From: Mesostigma viride
Lineage: Eukaryota > Streptophyta > Mesostigmatophyceae > Mesostigmatales > Mesostigmataceae
Direction: 5' to 3'
NCBI GenBank assembly: GCA_009746045.1
Contig: RPFO01000189.1
Location: 358,137 to 422,136 of the forward strand
Length of the DNA stretch: 64,000 nucleotides
Translations under genes and position numbers: made by a program
Notes under the pieces: generated by a model
Databases searched by the model: none
What the model was told of the DNA's origin: nothing
The model's input: the letters and a program-made list of their open reading frames with translations, nothing else
Shown: positions 11,384 through 20,710 of the stretch, in pieces
How the letters are laid out: the number at the start of each line of letters is the position of its first letter
How positions within the stretch are numbered: position 1 is the stretch's first letter

Positions 11384-13950
11384 CTCTCTGTGCAGCATTC
11401 AAGCGGCTGCTCAGGAAGCGTGCGGAAGGCGAGAAGGGTATCTCGTCTGAGCTGGCTGAGATGCGCAAGAAGATGGCTGAGATGGAGAAGGCCATCGCGG
11501 TCAAGGGTGGCCAGCGGCTGCCTGGTGCGGGGCGCGGTGAATATGTCGGCACTCAGGGTGGTGGCAACGCCGGTCACGGGGGCAGCGGCGGTGGCGGTCA
11601 GGGTGGCAGTGGCGGTGTCAGTCGTGGTGGCGGCGGCAGTGGCTACGGTGGTCGGGGTCGCGGTGGTGGTCGAGGCGGAGGCGGTCGTCCGCCGTCATCG
11701 GATGGGACTCAGGAGGCGCAGGGCGTGCAAGGCGCGCTGGGCGCACCCACCCCGTCACGCGGTAAATGTTACCTTTGCGACAAGGATGGGCACCTTAGTC
11801 GCGAGTGTCCAAGCCGCTGCACGAAGCCGCATGGGGCAGACACGAAGTGGCACCTGATGAACAAGTGTCCAGCCGCGGGCATCAAGACGGTCCACTTCGC
11901 CGAGATGGCGGGCAAGACCGACTCGATGGAAGCCCAGGTGGCTGCCATCAAGCATGGTGAGGAGGCGACGGCGCCCCCCAACCAATTCGCGACGGTGTAC
12001 CGGGAGGACCCATTCTGGGCGCCCATGCCGGGTGACGTCGAGATCAACGCTGCGGAGGCTACCAAAGGCAAGCAGGCACGCAGCCCGCTTTCTTTTCAGC
12101 AGGCACCCATGTTGCCTGCCGGGCAGTTGCCCGCGTCCTTTTCCATGCCGCTGGCTGGGGTGCAATCTGCTTTTGAGCATGCGAACCCTGCTGGGCTGGA
12201 GCAGCGTAGGCGATTGGCGCCTGTGTACCCAATGCCGTTCATTGTGGACGTACCCATGTTTTCAGCACGGCAGGTGGTCGACACCTTCGGGCAGAAGGGG
12301 GTTGAGTGGCTGGGGTCGGTTGTGTCCGAGATCCAGTTGTTCGCAGATGGGCATGATGTGCGCACCTTGCGCAATTCTGAGTCCGTCACCTACGGGCGTC
12401 AGCCGGTAGAAGCCGCAGTGCCCGTGGTGCAAGCGGGAGTGGTCAGCACAAGTAGCCAGCAGCGCACTAGTGCAGTTCCCCAGGTTCCCACGGTGGTTCC
12501 ATACCCCAATGGTGAGCCGTCCATAGCGTTCCAAGCAGTTGGAGCCTGTGGAGATGTATGGAGCGACATGGTGACATGTCCGTTGGTTGGCGCAGTCAAG
12601 CTTGATAGCGGTGCTCAGCCGCTAGTCATCAGCACAGACTTGGCCACCATGCTGAACCTGACCTACGAGAACGGTGGCTTAGTGGAAAGCCCCGTGTCTG
12701 TGTCAGGTTGGCAGGGTCCGGCTAGTAAGCCGTACGCTATGACGGCGGTTAAAGTCAACGTGATTTTCAATCCGTTGCGCGCCTCTAGCATGACCACCGT
12801 GTCCGCGTATGCGCTGGTGGTCAACAAGTGTGGATATTCCGCACTACTCGGGGTGGATGTCCTTGCTCGCGCCATGGTTCAGGTGGACTATAGGGCGGAG
12901 GAGGCATCTTACATCCCTGATTGGGATGGGGCTGGCCTGAAGCGGGCCAGTGTGCCGGTCTCATGCTTCAGTTCTTCAGCCGGGGCTGCACGCCTCAACC
13001 CTTCCGCGGCTGCGGGCGTGGTGGAGGTCAGCATGGTGGAGGTACGGGCGGCGGGCTCATCGGCGTGGGACAAGCATCGGACGGTGCTGCCTCAGCCAAC
13101 GGCGAGCATTGCCAAGATGCGCACGCAGTGGTCGCTGGATGCTGTGACGTCCACGCGGCAGCTGGCTATGCGCAAGCGGGTGACTGAAGCCGTCATCACC
13201 ATTCCTCAGATGGCCAGCCATGGCCTCACTTTGGTGCAACCGGGTGTCTCGGAGGCCCAAGGTAATTTTTCTGCTGCAATCTTACCGCAGGCCCCTGATT
13301 TTGCCAAGGGTGCGGTAGTGTTGGAACTGTTTGCGGGGATCGGAGGGGGCATTGCAGGCTTTTTGGCCGCAGGCGGCGTGTGCCGTAAACTCATCGCGGT
13401 AGAGCCATCGCACAAGGCGCGTCAGGTGTACTTCAGTCACTGTGGCGTGTTGTCGCGAGAGTATCCCGCGCAGTTTCCGCCATCAGCATGGCGTGACCCG
13501 TTTGGGGAATGTCCTCAAGATATCCGAGCCATCGGTGAGGTGCAGGTGCAGCAGTTGTTGCGCAGGCATCATGCCATCGACTTGGTAATTGCGGGTTGGG
13601 AGTGCCAGGGCCTGAGCCAGGCAGGGCAAGGGCGGGGGCTAGCCGATCCGCGTAGCGCGCTGTTCTGGGAACTGTTGCGTGTGGTGGGACTGTTGCAGTC
13701 GCGTCAGCCCCATCCGCCTGCGTATCTGTTTGAGAACGTTGTGGCGGGTGACAGCCCACATCAGGCGGTGCGGGAGGACTGGGCTACAATCGTGGCACTC
13801 CTGGGGGAGCCCATCGTGTGTGACAACGCAGGGCTGGGTGGGCTCACGCATCGTTTGCGTGCCTATTGGACCAACGTGGCGTGTGCGACCGGTGTGCAGG
13901 CGGTCTTGGGGCCGTCGCAAGGCAGCATCCGAGTGTGTCTGCGGAGGTAG
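11278..13950 (+). CDS. Nucleocapsid zinc knuckle, aspartic protease and C5-cytosine DNA methyltransferase
   Basis: It overlaps gag by 106 bp in the -1 frame and opens without an ATG, so it is probably read from gag by frameshift. Domains in order: end of capsid; Gly-rich linker (residues about 90-145); CCHC knuckle CYLCDKDGHLSREC (about 164-177); retropepsin with KLDSGAQPLVIS (about 440); then a C5-MTase. The MTase shows motif I LELFAGIGGGIAGF (about 680), motif IV IAGWECQGLS (about 773) with the catalytic Cys, motif VI FENV (about 817) and motif VIII LTHRLRAYW (about 855). The usual Pro before the catalytic Cys is Glu here. Motifs IX-X appear to continue in the next frame. An MTase between protease and RT is not part of standard gypsy elements. 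It could methylate element or target DNA to 5-methylcytosine; activity is unproven. Confidence 0.85.
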   Translation: MPDYTQTKACRLWRSAVPLLAIDLPEPPGGEWTLVTLCAAFKRLLRKRAEGEKGISSELAEMRKKMAEMEKAIAVKGGQRLPGAGRGEYVGTQGGGNAGHGGSGGGGQGGSGGVSRGGGGSGYGGRGRGGGRGGGGRPPSSDGTQEAQGVQGALGAPTPSRGKCYLCDKDGHLSRECPSRCTKPHGADTKWHLMNKCPAAGIKTVHFAEMAGKTDSMEAQVAAIKHGEEATAPPNQFATVYREDPFWAPMPGDVEINAAEATKGKQARSPLSFQQAPMLPAGQLPASFSMPLAGVQSAFEHANPAGLEQRRRLAPVYPMPFIVDVPMFSARQVVDTFGQKGVEWLGSVVSEIQLFADGHDVRTLRNSESVTYGRQPVEAAVPVVQAGVVSTSSQQRTSAVPQVPTVVPYPNGEPSIAFQAVGACGDVWSDMVTCPLVGAVKLDSGAQPLVISTDLATMLNLTYENGGLVESPVSVSGWQGPASKPYAMTAVKVNVIFNPLRASSMTTVSAYALVVNKCGYSALLGVDVLARAMVQVDYRAEEASYIPDWDGAGLKRASVPVSCFSSSAGAARLNPSAAAGVVEVSMVEVRAAGSSAWDKHRTVLPQPTASIAKMRTQWSLDAVTSTRQLAMRKRVTEAVITIPQMASHGLTLVQPGVSEAQGNFSAAILPQAPDFAKGAVVLELFAGIGGGIAGFLAAGGVCRKLIAVEPSHKARQVYFSHCGVLSREYPAQFPPSAWRDPFGECPQDIRAIGEVQVQQLLRRHHAIDLVIAGWECQGLSQAGQGRGLADPRSALFWELLRVVGLLQSRQPHPPAYLFENVVAGDSPHQAVREDWATIVALLGEPIVCDNAGLGGLTHRLRAYWTNVACATGVQAVLGPSQGSIRVCLRR

Positions 13951-16900
13951 CATTGCCTTCCCACCTAGTCACGCAGAAGGTGGATAGCGAGGATCGCCCA
14001 CCGTATGCACGCGTCAACCGGGTCGGGAGCCCCATGTGTGCACTGCCGACCCTGGTCAGTTACCAAGGGTCGACAGCATACCGTGATCGGGGTAAGGGTC
14101 TCGTTTGGGACACTACCACCGGTCTGTTGGTGCAGCCACCCGCAGAATTTCGTGAGGCCAGCATGGGTTTTCATGTCGGGGCCTCGGCGCTGCCGGGCGT
14201 GCTCGAGAGTGAGCGCTGGTCTTTGATAGGCCAGGCTATGTCGGTGTTGCAGGTCGGGTATGTGCTGCTTGCATCGGTTGCCGTGCGCCAGTCTGGGGGG
14301 GCGTCCCCAGCCAATCCGCCTCAGCAGGTTGAGGCGCGCGCAGCCAAACTGAAGCGCCCTGCAGCGACGGGGACTTCATCAGCATGGGGGTGGCGTCTGC
14401 GACAGGTGTGGACTATCATTCTCATGACCGCCCTGCTGACCAGCACCGTGCTGGCCGGCGAGCCCACGCTGCATCGGGTAATACACCGTGCGGCACGCGA
14501 GGCTCCGGCGGTGGGTGTCACACCAGGTGTGGCAGCCTTTTCCTTGTTCCACGACGATGCGGCTAGGGCGCCGCATCTTGAGGCACATGCGGTAGCTGTG
14601 GGTGATCCCGCGGATACGCACCCCTGGGCTATTGGCGAACACCTTTCTGATGCGCAGCGCTCAGCCATGCTAAAGTGGCTAGGCACTGCAAGGGGGGCCT
14701 TCGCTTTCACAAGTGATGAACTGGGGTGTTTCAATGGTGGGACCATGCGTGTTCCATTGGACACTGACACTCCTTTGTTCCGACGCCAGCATCGCCTGAG
14801 TCAGGCCGAGTTGGATTTTGTAGCCGAGCAATGCAAGGAGTTAGAGGATGCCGGTATCATCAGGCAATCTTCCTCCAGCTATGCTGCTGCCGTTGTCGTT
14901 GCGCCCAAGAAGGACGCTATCACCGGGGCATGGACGGGTATGCGCATGGCCACCGATCTGCGGTTGCTGAATGCACACACACCCGTGGACCGTTACCCCA
15001 TGCCACGTGTGGATGATGTCCTGGATAAGATATCTCCTCATGTGAAGTTTGTGTCCTCGCTGGACCTGCGTAGCGGCTTTCATCAGATCGCAGTTGCGCC
15101 GGAGGATCAGCGGAAGCTTGCATTCTGGGGGGGCGGCAATTTGTATGAGTGGGTGCGCATGCCCTTTGGGCACCGCAACGCTAGTGCTGTTTTCCAACGA
15201 GCTATGGACAAAGTGCTTGCAGGTCTTCCTTTCGCCGCTTGTTACATTGATGATGTAATCGTCTTTAGCGCGACATTTGAGGAGCACCTGGCGCACTTGG
15301 AGCAGGTTCGCTTGGCTCTCGAGGAGCATAATATGCGGCTGCACCCTGAGAAGTGCAAGTTCGCCCAGCGGACCCTCTCATTCCTTGGTCATCAGATTGT
15401 GCCGGGTGGCCGGACGCCTGATGCCGCCAAGGTCGAATCCATTGCGCAGGCCGCCGTACCCACGGATGTCTCAGGGGTGCGGGCGTATTTGGGTTTGGCT
15501 GGCTATTACCGAGGTTACATTGAGAACTTCAGCAGCAAGGTGAAGCCCTTGACCGAGTTACTCAAGAAGGGGTGCGTGTGGGCGTGGGGTCCCGCACAGC
15601 AACGCGCCATCGAGACAATCAAGCAGGAGCTCACGTCGGCACCGATTCTGCGCGCCCCTGACTATGCTTTGCCATTTGTGTTATATACCGACTGGTCCAA
15701 GGTAGGACTGGGTGCGGTCTTGGCGCAAAAGGATGGTGATGGGCGCGAGCACGTTATTGCTTATGCTAGTCGCAGCAACAACCCAGCGGAGAGCCGGTAT
15801 TCTTCCTATGAGGGGGAGGCACTGGCTGTGGTGTGGGCCATCAAGCACTTTCGCCCGTATTTATTTGGGCGCGTGTTTACTCTGGTGACAGACCACCAGC
15901 CGCTTCAGTGGCTAATGACCAACACCAACCTGACGGGTAAGCTCGCCCGATGGGCCATGATTATCCAGGAGTACCACATGACCATTGTGCATCGGGCCGG
16001 CAAGGACCATGTCAACGCCGATGTGCTATCCCGATACGCCATGCCTACCACTGTTGACCACACTGGAGCCCGGGCCATGGGTGCCGAGGGCTCGTCTGGT
16101 TCTGTGGTCTTTGTGAACGCTGCTGGGTATGCGGCCGACGATGAGGAGGAGGCGTGGTGGCGCAGTGTCGAGTACTCTGTGGCGGACTTCGGCATCAGCG
16201 ACGACCCGGTGCGGCCGTCGCCATTCACGCCATCCAAAGCTGTGTGCGCTATGGAAGAGGGTAGGTCTCTGTCCTTTGACATTGATCCTTCTCTGCAGCA
16301 GCTGATCGCTGTGCAGGCTCTCTTAGCGCGTAGCTCTCTTGCTGATTGCTACACCGCTGATATCTGGCTAGATGGTCGAGTGTTGGAGCAAGTGCAGGGT
16401 GCTGTCTTGACTCCTACTCCAGTCGATTGGACTCCTGCTCAGAAGGCGACGGAGTTGAACAGGGTGCAGCACAGGGCTGCAACCTATGGTTGGGAAGATG
16501 GGGTTTTGTACAAGCTGTTGGGCAAGCGTAGGGTGGTCGTCCCACCGCCTGACAAGCGCGTTGCTATAGTGCAGGCGTACCACGAGCGGTATGGTCACTT
16601 GGGTGGCAATCGCACGCTCAGCCTCGTACGGACCAGCTATTGGTGGAATAACATGCGACACACGGTGGCCCAGGTAGTGGCCAGCTGTGTCCCGTGTGCT
16701 CGAACCAAGGCTAACTTTAGCGCAGATCATGGTGCCAAGGAGCTGATGTCGCTTCCCATCAAGGGCTTGTTTTATCGCTGGCACGTCGATCTGTGCGGGC
16801 CGTTTCAGGAGAGCCCTGACGGCAACCTCTATGTCATGGTATGCGTGGAGAGCTTTAGCAAATGGGTTGAGTTGATCCCCATTGCTGACAAGCATGCCGC

Positions 16901-17894
16901 TACCACAGCGAAGCATTTTGCGGACATCATAACCAGGTTTGGGGCTCCCGCGGAGGTAGTCACGGACCAGGGTGGTGAGTTCAGGGGTGAGTTCCAGGAG
17001 TTGCTGGATGGATGTCTTATTGATCACCGTCGCACTTCTCGGGAGCATCCTCAGGCCAATGGTTTGGCTGAGAGATTGGTGCAGACCGTCAAGCAGGCGC
17101 TGCGCAAGTGGAGCCTGCAGGTGCCGGAGTCGGCCAGGTGGGATCGCGAGTTGGCATGGATTGCCATGGGTTATCGCATGTCTCCCCAGGAGTCTCTCGC
17201 TACCTTCTCCCCGTATTTCCTTCTGTTCGGGCGTAATCCTCTTTTGCCTACGGAGGCACAGGTTGCGCACCCCGAACCCATGGCCTTCGACAACGCTCAG
17301 CAATTTTTGGTTGAGGTGCTGGCCAGGGCAGAGACTTTTAAGAAGGTCATGCCCATCGCGATGAACAACTTGTTCATTGCTCAGCACAGGGACTCCCTGC
17401 GTTACGCTCAGCGCCGGGGGGGCGCATACATGGCTCGCCAGCTGCGGTTTAGGCCAGGGCAGTATGTTTTCCTGCGCACTCAGCTGAAGCACACTTTGGA
17501 TGTGGAGGCGGGGCCCACCATTTTGCGCATTGTGGCTATCAAACCATCGGGAGTGGCAATTTTGGAGGGCGCCGACGGGAGCCGTACGACTGACAACCTC
17601 AGCAATCTCAGTCCCTGCTCGCTGCCCAATTTGGTCCACGACCTCCAACCGCACACGTCTCGCCGAGTCAAGGACGCCCAGTGTCAGGTTTGTCACCGGG
17701 TCGATCAGGCGGAGTCCATGTTATTGTGTGATCAGTGTAACTGTGGTTGGCACATGCAGTGCTTGCAGCCAGTGGTCACCAGCATTCCGGAGGGGGATTG
17801 GTTTTGTCCAGTGTGCACCGCTGCGCAGTTTACCTCCCGCAGCTTGACTGCGGTCACCGCTGCCCTTGTCTTGGTACGATCGCTGTCTTCGTGA
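13866..17894 (+). CDS. pol: Pol: reverse transcriptase, RNase H, DDE integrase and PHD finger
   Basis: This 1,342-codon frame overlaps the previous one by 85 bp, again shifted -1. Residues about 90-125 (EFREASMGF, then LIGQAM) look like MTase motifs IX and X, so the MTase domain straddles the overlap. RT: residues about 300-485, with MATDLRLLN, SLDLRSGFHQI, MPFGHRNASAVFQ and the YIDD box near 460. RNase H: about 600-720, with LYTDWS, EGEALAVVWAI and VTDHQPLQWL. Integrase: HHCC zinc finger (HERYGHLGG...CVPC, about 905-945), then catalytic D (WHVDLCG, about 972), D (TDQGGEF, about 1,033) and E (GLAERLV, about 1,070). A C4HC3 PHD finger (CQVC, CDQC, H, C, CPVC; about 1,272-1,320) ends the protein where chromoviruses carry a chromodomain. 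Stop TGA is at 17,892. Confidence 0.92.
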   Translation: MDQRGVCDRCAGGLGAVARQHPSVSAEVALPSHLVTQKVDSEDRPPYARVNRVGSPMCALPTLVSYQGSTAYRDRGKGLVWDTTTGLLVQPPAEFREASMGFHVGASALPGVLESERWSLIGQAMSVLQVGYVLLASVAVRQSGGASPANPPQQVEARAAKLKRPAATGTSSAWGWRLRQVWTIILMTALLTSTVLAGEPTLHRVIHRAAREAPAVGVTPGVAAFSLFHDDAARAPHLEAHAVAVGDPADTHPWAIGEHLSDAQRSAMLKWLGTARGAFAFTSDELGCFNGGTMRVPLDTDTPLFRRQHRLSQAELDFVAEQCKELEDAGIIRQSSSSYAAAVVVAPKKDAITGAWTGMRMATDLRLLNAHTPVDRYPMPRVDDVLDKISPHVKFVSSLDLRSGFHQIAVAPEDQRKLAFWGGGNLYEWVRMPFGHRNASAVFQRAMDKVLAGLPFAACYIDDVIVFSATFEEHLAHLEQVRLALEEHNMRLHPEKCKFAQRTLSFLGHQIVPGGRTPDAAKVESIAQAAVPTDVSGVRAYLGLAGYYRGYIENFSSKVKPLTELLKKGCVWAWGPAQQRAIETIKQELTSAPILRAPDYALPFVLYTDWSKVGLGAVLAQKDGDGREHVIAYASRSNNPAESRYSSYEGEALAVVWAIKHFRPYLFGRVFTLVTDHQPLQWLMTNTNLTGKLARWAMIIQEYHMTIVHRAGKDHVNADVLSRYAMPTTVDHTGARAMGAEGSSGSVVFVNAAGYAADDEEEAWWRSVEYSVADFGISDDPVRPSPFTPSKAVCAMEEGRSLSFDIDPSLQQLIAVQALLARSSLADCYTADIWLDGRVLEQVQGAVLTPTPVDWTPAQKATELNRVQHRAATYGWEDGVLYKLLGKRRVVVPPPDKRVAIVQAYHERYGHLGGNRTLSLVRTSYWWNNMRHTVAQVVASCVPCARTKANFSADHGAKELMSLPIKGLFYRWHVDLCGPFQESPDGNLYVMVCVESFSKWVELIPIADKHAATTAKHFADIITRFGAPAEVVTDQGGEFRGEFQELLDGCLIDHRRTSREHPQANGLAERLVQTVKQALRKWSLQVPESARWDRELAWIAMGYRMSPQESLATFSPYFLLFGRNPLLPTEAQVAHPEPMAFDNAQQFLVEVLARAETFKKVMPIAMNNLFIAQHRDSLRYAQRRGGAYMARQLRFRPGQYVFLRTQLKHTLDVEAGPTILRIVAIKPSGVAILEGADGSRTTDNLSNLSPCSLPNLVHDLQPHTSRRVKDAQCQVCHRVDQAESMLLCDQCNCGWHMQCLQPVVTSIPEGDWFCPVCTAAQFTSRSLTAVTAALVLVRSLSS

Positions 17895-17910
17895 TGGGGC
17901 CGGTCGCCAG

Positions 17911-17920
17911 CGAGGGGGGG
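17911..17920 (+). other. Putative polypurine tract
   Basis: CGAGGGGGGG lies 17 bp after the pol stop and directly before the B1 repeat. If it primes plus-strand synthesis, the reverse-transcription-defined repeat would start with B (AATCATGG), not with TGTCAC. This is part of the argument for permuted repeats. Confidence 0.45.
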
Positions 17921-18063
17921 AATCATGGGACAGGTCCTCGCCCACCCCACAGGGCATGCAGTTAAGGCAGGCACGTCAGCTCAGCTCATTTGGGTTTTAC
18001 CAAATTAAGCTGAGTGGCCAGCCGCCATGGTGGCGCCGGAGATTGTGGCACGCAGACGCGACA
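17921..18063 (+). repeat. Split repeat B1 (143 bp)
   Basis: Identical to 19,316-19,458 except one C/T change (18,025 region). It ends GCGACA, then two bases GC, then TGTCACGG of A2. That junction (CA-GC-TG) looks like an LTR-LTR joint. Confidence 0.85.
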
Positions 18064-18065
18064 GC

Positions 18066-19458
18066 TGTCACGGACGCGAGCTATGTCATCCGGGCGGCGC
18101 CCACTATGCACAAGACCGGTGACGTGCGCAAGGAATTTGTTTTCTACGCATTTTCGACAAAGGCTAGTGACCGGGGGGGACACTAGCACTTGCAGCATAA
18201 GAGCGGACGAAAGTGTACGTGCACGCGCGCCGGGCCAGGCACAGCTGGGCGCGCAGCACTGACTTGAGCGGACGGCAGCACAAGTGCGCAGCGTCGAGAG
18301 GATCATACGCGTGTTAGTGGACAGCTGGAGCTGAAGCTGGACTGCTGGACTTCAACAGCGCCGAGGCTATTGACAGGCCAGGTGTCTTTGTGGTGTAGAA
18401 TAGCGGGTCAACGTTATGAGGACTGGACAGAAAATGGAAAAGGACAATTTGCGGTGCGGAGCCAGATCGCTGGAATGAATGCGAAATCGCTGGCAGCCCT
18501 ACAAAGGGATTTCTTCTAGAAAGGAACGATTAGACGCAATGTTTGCTGGGCCACTCACACGCAAGGTGTGAGCGTGCAGATTGTCTGAAGGATATTATGC
18601 TTCGACCTTGGTGGACGTGACTCAATGCCGGACATTCCCAGGGACAGAAATGCCGGAGCCTCTAGGAGATGAGATCGGCAACAGGGTAGCAATTTAGATT
18701 TGTCGGGATGCCTTCCTGCTTTTGTTGGCATGTGTGGTAGAAAGCCAGGACGGCAACTGGAATGCGGTTTCTATTTGCATGGTTCAGGCAGCAAGATAGT
18801 TTTGGCATTCCTGGCTGGACTGACAAGTGTGGCGTGTGTCATGCGTGTGGCATGACGAATGGTTTGGTTCATAGTCGAAGAGGACTCTCACGCAGCGTGT
18901 AGTCTCTTCGAGTCTCTCGTTAGTGGCCTTCGTGTTTCTCCCTTTCCTTGGGAGCAAGGCCGGTAGCATGTCATGGAGCGCTGCCTAACTGCGGGCTCGT
19001 GAGCATGGAGTGCATCGATATTGAGACTATCAACGTGTTGTAATTGTATTAACTTTCTCAATAAATTCCGCATGTGCGGCTTCATCATCAGACTGTGCAA
19101 AGTGTGTGTTGTGAAAGCATTGTTCTATAGCAGGGGAGGCAAAAGCATCCTCTTGCACCATCATGTTGTCGCAATTAGAGTAGTTGGAGCGTCTAGCTAA
19201 CGCCCCAGCAAGGATATTCAAACGCGGCACGCGACGGTAACCAAGGGGATCAAGAAGGTGGTCATCAGGCACGAGGGACAGTTCCTTGTCCTCGGCTGAG
19301 AGCCCTCCTTTCATTAATCATGGGACAGGTCCTCGCCCACCCCACAGGGCATGCAGTTAAGGCAGGCACGTCAGCTCAGCTCATTTGGGTTTTACCAAAT
19401 TAAGCTGAGTGGCCAGCCGTCATGGTGGCGCCGGAGATTGTGGCACGCAGACGCGACA
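18066..19458 (+). repeat. Right long repeat A2+B2 (complete LTR, TG...CA)
   Basis: 1,393 bp starting TGTCACGG and ending GCGACA. The first 1,250 bp match A1 and the last 143 bp match B1. Short minus-strand open frames inside both copies (for example 19,030-19,314) are shared only because the repeats are; they show no domain. Confidence 0.85.
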
Positions 19459-19662
19459 TGCGTCTGCACGCATAAGAAATGCGTGCAGTCTGAGGAGGTT
19501 TCGGAGGCGGCGGCGCGAGGCGGGGCAAACCTGGCTCACTGCCGACCCGTTGCTCTCTCTCCGACAGCCCGAAGGCTGCGAAGGCAAAAAAGGGGCGGGA
19601 AGGGGAGTTAGGCAGATCCCACTGCTAGAGCCGCGGAGCCGCGGGGCCGCGAGCGTCGTCAT
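19459..19662 (-). pseudogene. LINE-A ORF2, 5' fragment upstream of the gypsy insertion
   Basis: On the minus strand this GC-rich segment runs from the end of LINE-A ORF1 toward 19,459, where the gypsy element begins. ORF2 then continues at 8,352. The target duplication TGCG at both junctions supports a single interrupted locus. No catalytic motif lies in this short piece. Confidence 0.5.
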
Positions 19663-19679
19663 TGATAGGAGAAAAGGGT

Positions 19680-20090
19680 TAGCAGCGCGGGCTCCGGCTC
19701 AGGTGCAAAGCGAACGAATTTATTAGGGGGACGGCCAAGCCTGGCAGCCATACCTGATCGAGCTGTTCAAAGTTGCCCCGGCGGATCCCCACACGTGCTG
19801 GGGAGCAGGTGACCGTCGATGCCGGTGGCGATGGCGGTGACGGCGGGGGCCGAGCAGGGGGCTGGGGCGCTGGCACGGCGGTTTCCATGGGGGTCGCCGT
19901 CATTGGAGGAAGGTCCTGGCCGTTAATGCGGATAATGAAGACGCCATTAAAGAGGCGGGCATAGATGCTGCACCGTAGTTGCAACTTGCGAGTTGGCCTG
20001 CTTCAGGCTGCCCGAGCCTCGTGGACCTCCGGCCGGTTCAGGGCGGCAGCCCGGCCGGGCCTCAGCTGCTAAGTAAGTAAGTAAGTAATT

Positions 20091-20134
<44 letters not shown>

Positions 20135-20660
20135 CTTGCGTGTCATGCGAAAAGGCATGCCACGGAGTACTATGCTAATCTCATTAGAAAAATAATTACA
20201 CAAAAGTTTAAACAAATATCGTCTGTGTCATCGTCAGCCTCAGCTGCTCCGGGGTATAGTAATCGTCGATGCTCAGTTGGGTATCGTGGAGGTTCCGGCG
20301 GGCCTTCTGCACCTGCAGTTTGTCCTCCTTGCGGTGGAATTCCACCAAGACAGGGGCGGTGGGGCCGCCGAGCCGTCGTGCCGTTTTGATGACGACGCTT
20401 TGGGCCACGCCGAGCTTCCCCAGGAAGGGGTCGCCCCGGAGGTAGGTGCCCAGGCGTGCATCGTTGACGTTCGAGGGGACGCCACGTACCACAATACTGC
20501 ATGAGCGAATGGGTTCGTGCATAGCATCCCGTGACAGTGCTGGCCTTGACGGCTGTTTTGATTTCGTTGATGAGCTCCGTAGGGTTCTGAAGCGTGGCGG
20601 CATAGGTGGTCTTGGCAAGAGTTATGGAGGCGGCAAGTTGTTGCTGGAGCTGGTGGAGGA

Positions 20661-20710
<50 letters not shown>

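Larger units (their letters stand above)
8357..19458 (+). mobile_element. Ty3/gypsy retrotransposon with DNA methyltransferase and PHD finger, split long repeats
   Basis: The 11.1 kb unit begins TGTCACGG at 8,357 and ends GCGACA at 19,458, with TGCG immediately outside both ends (8,353-8,356 and 19,459-19,462). Those are the TG...CA ends and 4-bp target duplication expected of integrase insertion. It lies inside LINE-A ORF2. The order is A1 repeat (8,357-9,610), gag, protease-methyltransferase, RT-RNaseH-integrase-PHD, G-rich tract (17,911-17,920), B1 (17,921-18,063), A2 (18,066-19,315), B2 (19,316-19,458). Direct repeats differ by only a few changes, so the insertion seems recent, but the coding frames shift twice. 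The RT-RH-INT order places it in Ty3/gypsy (Metaviridae-like), not Copia or DIRS. Confidence 0.9.

Noticed and set aside
8357-19458. DIRS/Ngaro-type tyrosine-recombinase element, suggested by the split repeats
   Set aside because: Pol has a clear HHCC plus D-D-E integrase and gypsy-type RT-RH order, no tyrosine recombinase was seen, and there is a 4-bp target duplication.
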